NCBI GenBank assembly: GCA_018398765.1
Contig: JAHBMJ010000207.1
Span: 1-30,000, forward strand
Direction: 5' to 3'
From: Chromera velia
Lineage: Eukaryota > Sar > Chromeraceae
DNA: 30,000 nucleotides
Shown: one piece after another, positions 20,244 to 30,000 of the stretch
Position numbering within the stretch: position 1 is the stretch's first letter
Layout: each line of letters starts with the position of its first letter
Notes under the pieces: generated by a model
What the model saw: only the letters and a program-made list of their open reading frames with translations
What the model was told of the DNA's origin: nothing
Databases searched by the model: none
Made by a program: the position numbers and the translations under genes

Positions 20244-23056
20244 ATGGCAGAACCAGATCCCGACTCCGAGACTCGACCGAAAGGTGTGAAGGGGGAGGAA
20301 GAAGAACAGGTGGCGGAGAAGGACGGAACATCAGCAGCAGCAACAGCAGCTCCAGGTTGCAGCCCTTTAAGTGAAGATGGCAAGGGAAAGAAGAAGAAGA
20401 AATTTGAGCGTGTCCATCTGGACAGCATCACTTTTTTTCGTTACGCGGGATCGGTGTTCATCCTTGCCTACCACTGCTTCCGGAATGAGAGTCCTCTTTG
20501 GCGCCCTCTTTGGCAGTGGGCGAACGTGTGGCTCTGTTTCTTCTTCGTATTAAGTGGTTTCGTTCTTGCCTTCACCTCCATCACCTCCACCTCTCTGCCC
20601 CCCACAGGCCGCCCCTCCCTCCTCAAATATCTTCTCCACAGGCTGAGCGGGATCTACCCCCTCTACCTACTAGTCCTTGTCATCTGCCTTCCCTCCTTTC
20701 AACAGGGCGCAAATTCGTTCGGGGGATGGACCGTAGGATGCGGGTGGAACGACCCTCTATCTACCCAGATAGCACAGAGCTACTGGAGGAATGGTATGAA
20801 CCCGGTCCAAGTCGGACCCCTGGTCCTGGAGTGCCAAGCCGCCCGTTTGAGTTTCCACGTGGCCCTTCTTCAGGGCTTCGTCCCTCACTTCGTGTACGGC
20901 TCCGATCCGCCAGACGTTCTGAACGCTCTGCAACAAGCGAAGAAGAAAAGAAAAGAGGGAGATGGAGGAAAGAAGGTGAAGGACACGAAAAGGAAAGACG
21001 GAGATAAGGGAGGGAAGGTGGTTGGTACGAAAAAGAGAGAGGGAGATGCAGCACAGAAGGTAGAAGAGACGCAACAGAAGGAAGAAAGAGGCAACTCAGA
21101 AAATCGTGTAGAGAGGGAGGGAAGAAAAAGACAAAAAAAGTCACGCACCCACCACCACCGCCACCATCACCACCATCACAGAAGCAAAGCCGCCCAAGGC
21201 CAACGGACAGATGCCAACTCCGTCTCTGCCCATACTCTCCTTGCTGAGAACTCAAAAGAAGACAGAAAGAGCAAAGGGGTCTCACTCTTATCTTTTTCGA
21301 TTCACGAGGAAGAGAGCGGAGAGGGTACCCAAGAGTCCAATACGACAGCCAGTGCCCACAGCAGCAGCAGCGGAAGGATGGGCATATTGATGGATTGGGG
21401 GCAAAGTGAGGGTGAGGTTGAGGAAGAGGACGGAGACGTGGTTGTGCCCCAACCCCCTCTGACTCCCTTCGGTCGTGTCACGAACATTCCGGGTGTCACT
21501 CTCCCTCCAGCAGGCGGTGGGGGGGGGCATGTGAAGACAAATTCCCACAAGGCGTGGTACGTCCGTTTCGGTTCAGGGGTATTGAAAATGATCCGAAACT
21601 TTGTACATGGATTGTGGGCATTGGGATGCACCCGCCCTGTCCCCCTCTGGTTTGTTTCGGCGCTGTTTATTTATTGGATCCTTTTCTGGGTTCTGCTCCC
21701 GGTTGTGCGGTCTGATAAGCTCCTTCCCCTTTCCGTGTGTGTTGTGGGTATGTTTCTGTGTGGGGTGGGTGTAACGGTTGGAATAACCTATTTCTCTGTG
21801 TGGTGGTTTCAGACCTTCAAGTCATTTGATGGGACGTGCCATCATGGTTTGTCAGTGAGTGTGATTGGGCACATTCATGAATTTCTTTTTGGTATTTTTG
21901 TTGGTCGTTTCTTCATTTTGACTGCCTTTGACGAAGAAGGAAGATTTCTCTTCGGAGAGGGCAGGGTGGAGAGGGGGGGAGAGCCTGTTGCGTCCACTGA
22001 ACAGGGAGGGGGGGCGAAGACGAGATTTGGCTTTGGTGTGTCCTCACTTGCTGATTTGGTCAAATGGAGAAGAAGGGACCGGAGAAAGGAGGAGAAAGAG
22101 ACGGGAGAGAAAGGGGAAGGAGGGGAGACAGAGAGTGAGAAAGACGATGCGAAGAGTGCGTCTCGTGATGACTCTCCGTCTTCCTCTCAAAAGTCCTTTG
22201 TGACTAGAGGGGGTTGCAGTGGTGAAGTCACACGGACAGTCACGGAGGTCGACTCGACCCCTAGTCTCCCCCAGACCGCAACAGCCACATCTGTAGAGGC
22301 TGCAGAGGGCAGTGAGGGGGTCGTGGCGGAGGCGAAGAAAGGGCAGGAGGAACGAGAGAGTCGAAAGAAAGGAGCATCACTTCTTTGGGTGCTCCCCCTC
22401 TATCATTGGGGGGTGTTTCTGAGTCTCTCTGCCTTTGTCTTCCTAGTGGTATGCTTCCCCGAACCGAAGGGAGTTGTGCAACACACCCTAGCGTCAAATG
22501 GGGGGGCGATACTTCCAGTCACTCTTCTGATCCTGGGCCTGTCGTGTGGACAGGACGCGATCTCGAAATTCGCAAAGAGGCCTGAGTGTCTCTTTCTGGG
22601 GTCTCTCGCGCTGGGTCAGTCGGTGGTTGATGTTGATTTGTTCATTTGTCATAGTGATACGCATGTTTCACTTGACTCGTTTCATGGATTACACAGCCTC
22701 CTGCACGTCAATGCCTCACGCACCCTTTGGTTGGGCTCTCACTTGGAACCCATGCACAACACAAATCTCAACAAACGTGTGTGTGCGCAATGAATGGCCC
22801 ATGTGTCAATGGACCTGTATACGCGATACAAATTTCTTTCTTTGCAGGTCAGTACCTCTTGCACCCGCTGGCCCTTCACGCGGTGTGTCTGCTCTCCGGT
22901 ACAGCCAGACTGCCCGACGCCTTCCATTTGTTGAACCCGACAGTCAGCGAGCCCATCCTCCTGGGCGTCTCCGGGGCTCTGGCGTGGGCCGCGAATCGGG
23001 TGGTGGTGGACCCGTGCACGGCCGCCATTCAGAGACGCGTACGTCAAATGAAATGA
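20244..23056 (+). CDS. Acyltransferase-3 family integral membrane protein
   Basis: Exons 20244-22614 and 22848-23056 give 859 residues. Acyltransferase-3 proteins move acyl groups (often acetyl) onto sugars or lipids at a membrane. The first membrane segment carries the family R-x10-H motif (R66, H77, in FFRYAGSVFILAYH). It is followed by FFFVLSGFVLAF, then HRLSGIYPLYLLVLVI, which matches the family's R...IYP region. Later come PLWFVSALFIYWILFWVLL (about 467-486), HEFLFGIFVGRFF (about 544-556) and further membrane segments in LLWVLPLYHWGVFLSLSAF and the C-terminal exon (QYLLHPLALHAVCLL). Two long charged, low-complexity insertions lie between membrane segments: about 231-445 (Lys/Glu-rich, with a His cluster near 302-312) and about 558-708 (Glu/Arg/Ser-rich). 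The frame is open upstream to 20163 but without an ATG; ATG 20244 is used. Substrate unknown. Confidence 0.82.
22615..22847 (+). other. Intron of the acyltransferase gene
   Basis: Donor CTGG/GTCAGT and acceptor TTTCTTTGCAG/GTCAGT, 233 bp, phase 1. Splicing yields LALG-QYLLHPLALH, which is a membrane segment; the unspliced frame loses hydrophobic character and stops at 22793. GGTCAGT occurs at both ends of the intron. Confidence 0.85.
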
Positions 23057-25655
23057 GCTCGTGGGTGTGTGCGTGCTGTCAGGTGTCTGGTTGCCCTGTT
23101 TGTGAAAGGGAGCCAGAAGAAACTGTGTCCGTGTGTATCCCGGACAGTCTCATAACTGTCGCCGGGAGTACTGGACGGTGCATGGGAGGGGGGCTGGGGT
23201 TCACATGAGGGGGGAAGGACAGTGTGAGTTGCTGGTTGACCAGTTGATTGCTTCAGTGGGCATTGGCTCCTCCTCAAATTCGTTGGTTGTAGGGAAATGC
23301 ACGCGCAGCAGTAGTGCAGATGATCAAAAGGGCCTGCCTGGCTTGCAGGCCTCCGCAATTATGTGCTTCGAATTCAGAGCATATGCACGCGTCTGCCGGC
23401 TTGCCTGGCCCTGATCGACTTGCTCATCATCAGCAGCTCATGTGAATCATCATATGTCAATTTATATTATGTATAGTATTATGTAGCATAGATCAATGTC
23501 AGATAGAGTCTTTAAACGCAAAAAAGTCTATATGTTAAACTAGAAGTTAAACAGTTAACTTAAACTTCAATTTATGTGATATGACAAGGTATACTGTATA
23601 CACGTGTACAATATTTAACAATATTATATATCGATCCGATCAGTAGAGCATCACTGGTAATTGTATACTAAAATTTTATAACAAGAATTATCTTAACTTT
23701 TGAAGGTATACTCAGAAAAATAATACTCTAGGATAGAAAAAAATTTCCATAAGTGATAAGTGATTTAATATTATTGGTGCCCTTCAGCACTGTCGCCATT
23801 TTGTTTTGTGGAGGTGGCCTCCGCAAACGGCAGGGAGGTGTGCCCTATCGCTAAGGCTCAGACCATACCCCGTGACCGGCCAAGATATAGTGATAGTCAT
23901 TCTTCAAGGTCCAATACCAAATATCGGTTTACACTGTGACTAATTATAAGTTATCTCAACTGGTTTAATAGGATATAAGTTTGAATTTATATTCCAGATT
24001 AGATTCTAGATGAATGAATGAATGAATGAATGAATGAATGAATGAATGAATGATTGAGGGTTAAATCCTAGATCCAGCGATGCTAGACCCCAAGCCACTA
24101 ACAAGGCTTTGAAGACAACCCCATCTCATGCTACGTGTTATGAATATTTATTTTTTAAATCGTATTTTATACAATTAATTGATTTTCAGGGTATCTACTA
24201 CTGACAATGATTTTATTTGCATGCCTAGGGTTGGAAAACTAAGCAAACTTATTTAATGTGTTAGGTCACATACAGTATATACAACGACCTTTTTCCAACT
24301 TGTTTATAACAGTTTTTGAAGTCACTATAAGTCACTATGCCTGCACTGCAAGTAATGCCGCGCAAATCCACCCGACATCTTTTTTCTTCCGGGCCTTTCG
24401 CCCTGGCTGCCTTCATATTTGATACCAGCCGCATCCATCCGCATCCGATTTTTTTGGCTATACATCGAGTGCAACACAAATTCCGAGCGACATGCATATG
24501 CACATTCTCTGAAAAAGGCAATTTAAACGTGAATGAGTAGAAATGAGAATCGGCAAGGTGCATAGATGGGAACATCAAGAGGAGCGGAACAGAAACAGCG
24601 GAAACATTCGGGAGCAAGAATGAAGGGGAAACACCCCAAGCGCTGCAGGACACGGGAAGACTTTTTGAGGGGAACAATCGAACCAATGACAGAAAGAAGA
24701 ATCAGGGGGGAGCGAAAGAACGGAACTTTGATTTCGTTTTCCTCAGGCAGCTACCTGAAGTTCCTTTAGACACAAAACTCTCTCCTTCTGCATTACGGCA
24801 TCGTTCCGTCTCTGTTCGTCTGTCCACCCATCCACTTCTCTCTTCCCTCTTTCCTTCTCTCTTCTTAAATCAGCCTTCACCTACTCAGCTCCCCGGCGAC
24901 TCGGACAGTCGCAGATGCAAAGGGGAAGAGATCATAGAATGCAAACAAAGAAACAAACGAAGATGAGCAGAGGTGCAACACAAGCAAAGGCACACGAGCT
25001 CTCTCTCTTTCTCATTCATCACGACTGCCGACCGGCACCAGCAGATGCATCTATCTCTGACGCCAACCCACCACTCGGCCCTCCCCTATGCAACACTCTC
25101 CTCACTCACGCCACTTGCCAAGAGAGACTACAGAATTCCTCCACACGGTCAAGCCCCTTCCTCTTCACCTAGCTGTCGGCTCATTCGTCCCCATATTTGG
25201 TGCATGCACGTACAGACGAACGCTTTCACCTGCGTGTCCCTTTCGTCTACCAAACAAGCAATCATCACACTCGCGTCTACCAGTCTCACCATCGGTCCAA
25301 CAAGCAAAGAGAAAGCATGGAAGACAACGAGAGAGAGGAATTCGTACAACGCGCGCAAAAGCAGATCACTCATTCGAACAAAAAATGTACAAGACCAAGA
25401 AGAAAGAAAGAGGCAAAAAGGAAAGAGAAGCAGGGCAGAAATGAAGAAGAATACGCCACCAATAAAACGAACTAGAAAAGGACCGTCAGATGGAAAGAAA
25501 AAGGATTCGAGGACGAACACAAAAACAAGAAATCGGAAACAAATCGAAGGAGGGAAGGACGCGAAGGCATGCTGCTGGCTGCGGGAGAAGAGAAAATTGT
25601 CAGACAGACTACCAGGAAGGCAATCGTAGGCAGACACAAAGCAATTCGAAATCGA
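23057..25655. other. Convergent intergenic stretch
   Basis: Lies between the 3' ends of the acyltransferase gene and the CBM20/zinc-repeat gene. About 23430-24330 is AT-rich with no coding signal. 24010-24053 is an AATG repeat. 24350-25600 has several short open frames without recognisable domains. Confidence 0.6.
24010..24053. repeat. AATG tetranucleotide repeat
   Basis: About ten copies of GAAT/AATG ending in GATTGAGG. Confidence 0.97.
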
Positions 25656-27779
25656 TCAATGAGGAAGGGAAGAGACCTGCTTGCACTCCTGACACCGTCG
25701 ACGCTCTCTTCGATGAACACAGAAGCCCCCCCCTCCGCAGTCCTTGCAGTAGTAGCGCTCCCGACCGTGCTCACAAATACTCTTCCCTCCGCACTCCTTG
25801 CACTGAGAGTGCCTGCGACCGTGCTCGCAGATGCTTTTCCCTCCACACTCCTTGCATCGACAGCGCTGTCGGCCATGCTCGCATATGCTCGTCCCTCCAC
25901 AATCCTTACACTGATGTCGCTGCCTGCCGTGCTCACAAATACTCTTCCCACCACATTCGTTGCACTTAGAGCGCTCCCGGCCGTGCTCACAAATACTCTT
26001 CCCCCCACACTCCTTGCACTGACAGCGCCGTCGGCCGTGCTCACAAATGCTCCCCCCTCCGCACTCCTTGCACTGACTGCGAATGCGACCGTGCTCACAA
26101 ACACTCTTCCCTCCGCAGTCCTTGCATCGACAGCGCTGTCGGCCATGCTCGCATATGCTCGTCCCTCCACAATCCTTACACTGATGTCGCTGCCTGCCGT
26201 GCTCACAAATCCTCTCCCCGCCACATTCGTTGCACTTAGAGCGCTCCCGGCCGTGCTCACAAATACTCTTCCCCCCACACTCCTTGCACTGACAGCGCCG
26301 TCGGCCGTGCTCACAAATGCTCCCCCCTCCGCACTCCTTGCACTGAGAGCGCTTCCGACCGTGCTCACATACGCTCTTCCCTCCGCACTCTTTGCACTCA
26401 GAGCGCTGCCGACCGTGCTCACACACGCTCTTCCCTCCGCACTCTTTGCATTGAGAGCGCCTGCGACCGTGTTCACAGATGCTTTTTCCTCCACACTCTT
26501 TGCATTGAGAGCGCCTGCGACCGTGTTCACAGATGCTTTTTCCTCCACACTCTTTGCATTCAGAGCGCCTGCGACCGTGCTCACAGATGCTCTTCCCACC
26601 ACAATCCTTGCACCTGCAGCGAACCCGTCCATGCAAGCAGAGAATCTTGCCATGCCGGTTTCTCTTCACCTCTCCTCCCTCTTCCCCTCGACGATCATTC
26701 TCAGACACGACCACTTTCCATCCAGCGATCGGACCACCCCTCCCTCTACACATCTCAGAAGAGAGAAGGGCGGAGTCCGAAAGAGAAACAGTCAACCGAC
26801 GCTGCTTCTCTCCCCCCATGCAACCCGTCCCCCTCCCCTCCCTCCCCTTTCCCCACAACCCACCCCCCCTCCTCTCACCGGGACAGCCAGACACCTCATC
26901 ACACTCGTCAGCCTCTACCTGAGCGAGGTCACTCCCTGAGCGACGACGCTTCACGCCAAATGTTGAGCCGTCCGCATGCCGTCGCTCCTCTTTCTCCACT
27001 TTGGTGGATGGGAGAGGGGGGCGTTGAAGAACTTTTTGCTCTGAGGAAGTGGCACGGGAGACAGCCGACTGGATGTTTGAGGTGTCATGACTATCTGAAT
27101 AATCGATTGGTTTTACGATTCTGGAATTCGTTTGGGTCCTCCCCTCTGAGGAATGCGGACACGCAATCTGTGACGGGCGGGCAGACAGGTCATCATGCTC
27201 ATATTCTCTGCGTGGGTTTTCCGTCTGTCTATTCGTGGGCTGAGGGAGAAGAGCGAGCTGCACACTCTCAGGGACCCCCCATTCCACCGAAATTCCAACC
27301 ATCTCTGCCTGCTGCTCTCCTCCCCTCTCTGCACCGACATGGATTGTGTTGACACCCCTCTTTCCGACCGAAGAGCGGTCAGAAAGAGGAGGCGCACTAA
27401 CGAGACGCACGATACGGAAGTCTCCCCCCCTCAGCGGCTCAAGACACATGAGGTTGCCAGGGTCAGAAACCTTAACCTCTTCGCCATCGTTTGGAATCGC
27501 AAGCAGTCGAAACTTCAACTCTGACACCCCCATCCCCCCACCCTCTCCCCCCGCCCCCACCCCATTCACGAAATCTCCAGAGACACCCATAGGGGACTCT
27601 AGGAGATTCACCTCCACCTCACTCGACACCCACCACGGACGCCCACACGGTGCAGGGGCGAGAGACAACGCACCACCCAATTCCCACCCACCCAGCTCAG
27701 GACATTCTCCCACCACGACGACTCGTTGATTCTCTCGCACCTCCGGGCAATGTGCAATAAAGGCGATGAACCCCTTCAT
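25656..27779 (-). CDS. CBM20-like domain protein with 18 Cys/His zinc-knuckle-like repeats
   Basis: A single exon encodes 707 residues from ATG 27779 to TGA at 25658-25656. Residues 4-110 resemble a CBM20 starch-binding domain: FIAFIAHCPEVRENQRVVVV, then GECPELGGWELGGALSLAP (W32) and PWWVSSEVEV (W49, W50). These are the aromatic positions expected for glucan contact. Residues about 110-378 form a low-complexity linker with a basic KRRRSGSD patch. From about 379 to 700 come 18 tandem units of 18 residues, consensus CEHGRRRSQCKECGGKSI, each with C-x-H-x6-C-x2-C, a plausible Zn site. Units 6-10 are repeated as units 11-15. Similar CEHxRxRxxCKxCGG repeats are, from memory, common in protist and large-DNA-virus proteins; their function is unknown to me. 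The protein may bind starch and, through the repeats, nucleic acid or protein; only the first part has family support. No signal peptide is apparent. Confidence 0.8.
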   Translation of the reverse strand: MKGFIAFIAHCPEVRENQRVVVVGECPELGGWELGGALSLAPAPCGRPWWVSSEVEVNLLESPMGVSGDFVNGVGAGGEGGGMGVSELKFRLLAIPNDGEEVKVSDPGNLMCLEPLRGGDFRIVRLVSAPPLSDRSSVGKRGVNTIHVGAERGGEQQAEMVGISVEWGVPESVQLALLPQPTNRQTENPRREYEHDDLSARPSQIACPHSSEGRTQTNSRIVKPIDYSDSHDTSNIQSAVSRATSSEQKVLQRPPLPSTKVEKEERRHADGSTFGVKRRRSGSDLAQVEADECDEVSGCPGERRGGGLWGKGREGRGTGCMGGEKQRRLTVSLSDSALLSSEMCRGRGGPIAGWKVVVSENDRRGEEGGEVKRNRHGKILCLHGRVRCRCKDCGGKSICEHGRRRSECKECGGKSICEHGRRRSQCKECGGKSICEHGRRRSQCKECGGKSVCEHGRQRSECKECGGKSVCEHGRKRSQCKECGGGSICEHGRRRCQCKECGGKSICEHGRERSKCNECGGERICEHGRQRHQCKDCGGTSICEHGRQRCRCKDCGGKSVCEHGRIRSQCKECGGGSICEHGRRRCQCKECGGKSICEHGRERSKCNECGGKSICEHGRQRHQCKDCGGTSICEHGRQRCRCKECGGKSICEHGRRHSQCKECGGKSICEHGRERYYCKDCGGGGFCVHRRERRRCQECKQVSSLPH
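25833..26372 (-). repeat. 270-bp tandem duplication inside the zinc-repeat array
   Basis: Two adjacent 270-bp blocks (26372-26103 and 26102-25833), each five 54-bp units, are nearly identical. For example, CATATGCTCGTCCCTCCACA occurs at 25882 and again 270 bases on. Differences are few (K/I in the first unit, ER/KS and D/E later). It keeps the reading frame. Confidence 0.9.
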
Positions 27780-29261
27780 CGTACCAATGCAGACAGGTAG
27801 ACGGTTTTCCTATCAGGAAATGAGTGTCAAGAAGGAACAAGGCTTCCTGCGGCCTCGTTTGATTTGACGATCAGCTGCACAGGTTCGCAGACTCACAAGC
27901 TTGAGAAAGCCTTATACGCAATCAAAACAGTTGCAAAGAAGGAAAATTATGAAATTCATGCCAAAGGATAGAGCAGGAGAGAACAGACTCACCAGGGGTG
28001 CCTCGATCAAATTCAACCCGAAGGAAGGCGACAGCCCGATCACCGACTGTTGGCAGCAGGACAAGCAGATGGACCGACGACAAAAAATGTCAGACTTCTG
28101 ACTCTCTTCTATGTACTCGATCTAGAATAAAGCACGAGGAATCATGCACCGTCGCAGGAAGTGTCGATAGACGTATGGCCAAAGCAGTTTGCGATCGATC
28201 TGCCGGCCTGCTGTCTCGCCGTCTGACGGTGCTCAATTCTCAGTCTGAATCTCAGACGGTCTCTCTGATTCTTTGTGCTTCGAAATGATTCTTCAAGGAA
28301 CCACTCACGACTCCTTCGAGATCGATCTGCGGCATGGAACCGGACTCTGATTGTACTTTGATCCGAGGATTGTTGGAAGATGTTATATATATATGTAATT
28401 GGAAGACAGAAAAGCCAGGATTCAATTGTAAGCCTGGAAGCCATATATATATATATATATATATATAGGTCAAACGATGTCAAACGGACGTACCATGGAC
28501 GTACCGTATAACGTTGAATCCGCGGGCCGCGCGATATTTCGCGATGCCATTGCAAGCCGTCTCTGTTGTCGGAGATTGTTGGAGGTCTCTGCTTGAAACT
28601 GAAGTTGTGCGATGTTGTGCGAGAGTTTGATAATTGAGTTCCTGTCTGAAGGAGTTTGCTTCATTGTTGAGCAGGTTCAAGCAGTCAGACTGGATTGCTT
28701 GCGAGAGCCTTGTGCAGAAAGACCAAGCAAGGCAGCTTCAATGGATGGCTTGAACGCCTTGTTCTTTCTTCGTAACACTTGCAGACTTCGTTCCATGCAC
28801 TCCTTTGCGATCCGTGGCTTTCTCGTTGATTGAAGTTTTCGAGAAACGGGCCTTTGATCTCTACGGTCCAGAACATCGAATTGCTTTTAGAGCTCTTGCA
28901 TGATCAGTCCCTGTCTGCCTGCCATCGATTGAACGGGAGATCGAAGACGGTCACTTGTGCGCGAGTGGATCGCTCAGCTGCTCTTCGCCTTCATCCGCTT
29001 CTGGTACGGCCGTCTTGAGGTCTTTTGTTGTGTGTCCCTTGTGACACGCTCAATTGTCGTCCACTCAAACGGATCAAATCAAGTCAGTAAGAAACTTTGA
29101 GGGAGACGCGCGCAATGACTTTGTTGCTCGAGCTCTGCGTTGTAACGTTCACTCTTTGTCACAGGAAGGTTGATGCAGATGCGCGATTCGACTTGTTTGT
29201 TGATGTGCGCGCAGATATCACTTTTGTGTTTGCCCTACAACGGATCTGATTCACTGTCAAG
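27780..29261. promoter_or_regulatory. Divergent upstream region between two CBM20-like genes
   Basis: A 1,482-bp stretch separates the starts of the two divergent genes and presumably holds both promoters and 5' UTRs. It contains short AT runs (28385-28397 and 28442-28469). No TATA box or shared motif could be assigned by eye, and the short frames inside show no domain. Confidence 0.45.
28442..28469. repeat. TA microsatellite
   Basis: About 27 bp of AT dinucleotides in the divergent upstream region. Confidence 0.95.
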
Positions 29262-30000
29262 ATGATAGAGGCGGAGACGGGCGTTGTGCTTTTTGCTTGT
29301 TCGGGAGTGGAGCCTCGGGAGGGACAGACGCTGGTGGTTGTCGGGAGCAGCTCTGAGCTCGGAGGGTGGGATGCGAGTCGCGGTATCACCCTCCATCGAG
29401 TGAAGAACCCTGCCTTCCCAGGTGTGTGGATGTCCTTTCCGATGTGTCACAGTGCGTGCTCTGAAGTCCGATTTCAGTTTGCCCTTGTTGGACCAGTTGC
29501 CGACACTCTTCAATCAATGACGTCTGACAACGGTGGATTGGTGGTAGACGGTGTCAAAACGTCTTCTGCCGTCTCCTCAGCCCTCTCAGCAGCCCCTATA
29601 GACGGTCGAAATCAGGACTGTTGTGGGTGCGTGTGTGAGCCTTTGGGGTGTGGGCCGCGGGAAGTGGAGGTCGTCGGTGGTGGGCATGCGTTGTTTGGTG
29701 GGCGTTGGGGAAATGGGGAGACACGGGTGACTCCGTTGAGATTGGAAGACATGGTGTTAGCGCAGCAGCAACTCGAACAGGAATATCCTGCCTCTGTCTC
29801 TTCAGAGTTGGACAGTGAGAGAGACAGGGAGGGGGGCAGGGGGGAAATTAGGAGGGAGGGAAACTTTGGGGGTCCGGCTGCAGACGACCTGATAGTCGAT
29901 GAGACCTCCCTCTCTGCTGCCTCAGTTGTCCGTTCAGTGACTGGACAATCTCAAACTGCCTTCACCCCTCGCAGAAGCACAGTGACAGAACGGCAGGGTG
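29262..30000 (+). CDS. Second CBM20-like protein, 3' end outside window
   Basis: ATG 29262 follows an in-frame TGA five codons upstream (29247) and opens 246 codons that run off the right edge without a stop. Residues 7-75 resemble CBM20: GVVLFACSGVEPREGQTLVV, GSSSELGGWDASRGITL and GVWMSFPM, then SEVRFQFALVG. They align in order with the N-terminus of the gene at 25656-27779 (GECPELGGWELGGALSL, WWVSSEV, SELKFRLLA). After the domain comes a Cys-containing patch (DCCGCVCEPLGCGP) and a charged, Ser-rich linker. By analogy, a repeat array or catalytic domain may follow outside the window. It is probably a paralogue in head-to-head arrangement. Unlike its neighbour's first domain, only one Trp replaces the WW pair. 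Confidence 0.72.
   Translation, partial: MIEAETGVVLFACSGVEPREGQTLVVVGSSSELGGWDASRGITLHRVKNPAFPGVWMSFPMCHSACSEVRFQFALVGPVADTLQSMTSDNGGLVVDGVKTSSAVSSALSAAPIDGRNQDCCGCVCEPLGCGPREVEVVGGGHALFGGRWGNGETRVTPLRLEDMVLAQQQLEQEYPASVSSELDSERDREGGRGEIRREGNFGGPAADDLIVDETSLSAASVVRSVTGQSQTAFTPRRSTVTERQG

Noticed and set aside
25472..26939. Long frames of 393 residues (minus) and 456 residues (plus) overlapping the zinc-repeat gene
   Set aside because: Shadows of the 54-bp coding repeat. Only the frame with regular Cys and His spacing and a CBM20-like N-terminus looks like protein.

Overview
The window reads as nuclear DNA of a microbial eukaryote. It has spliced genes with GT-AG introns, long gene-poor stretches full of microsatellites and minisatellites, a FAM98-family protein, an acyltransferase-3 membrane protein, AP2-type DNA-binding relics and CBM20 (starch-binding) proteins. 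AP2 relics together with CBM20 and low-complexity-rich proteins suggest a chromerid alga such as Chromera or Vitrella. That is inference; no rRNA or organelle marker is present to prove it.

Layout. (1) 1-3008, minus strand: a FAM98-like gene whose two visible exons (3008-1971 and 266 to the left edge) are separated by a 1.7 kb intron filled with GAAA satellite and an 18-unit, 45-bp minisatellite that carries a hairpin in most units. (2) 3009-6280: no gene seen, partly AT-rich. (3) 6281-7309, plus strand: two tandem, broken copies of an AP2-domain coding segment. (4) 7310-8517: a GT run, a perfectly phased 37-bp minisatellite and one copy of a dispersed element. (5) 8518-11710, plus strand: nine small exons with mutually consistent phases, forming a gene of unknown function that ordinary ORF calling misses. 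(6) 11711-20243: 8.5 kb without a confident gene, holding an AT-rich AATTCC fold-back, many microsatellites and the inverted partner of the dispersed element at 8.3 kb. (7) 20244-23056, plus strand: an acyltransferase-3 gene of two exons, 859 residues. (8) 23057-25655: no gene seen, AT-rich in the middle. (9) 25656-27779, minus strand: a 707-residue protein with an N-terminal CBM20-like domain and 18 tandem 18-residue C-x-H-x6-C-x2-C repeats. (10) 29262 to the right edge, plus strand: a second CBM20-like gene, divergent from the first and open to the end of the window.

How the genes relate. The two CBM20-like genes form a head-to-head pair with a 1.5 kb shared upstream region and look like paralogues with a glucan-linked role. 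The FAM98 homologue points to RNA metabolism (the tRNA-ligase complex in animals). The acyltransferase probably modifies a glycan or lipid at a membrane. No pathway links all of the genes. The most unusual items are the CBM20 plus zinc-knuckle architecture, the intronic hairpin array, the cryptic multi-exon gene and an intron flanked by a 7-bp direct repeat.
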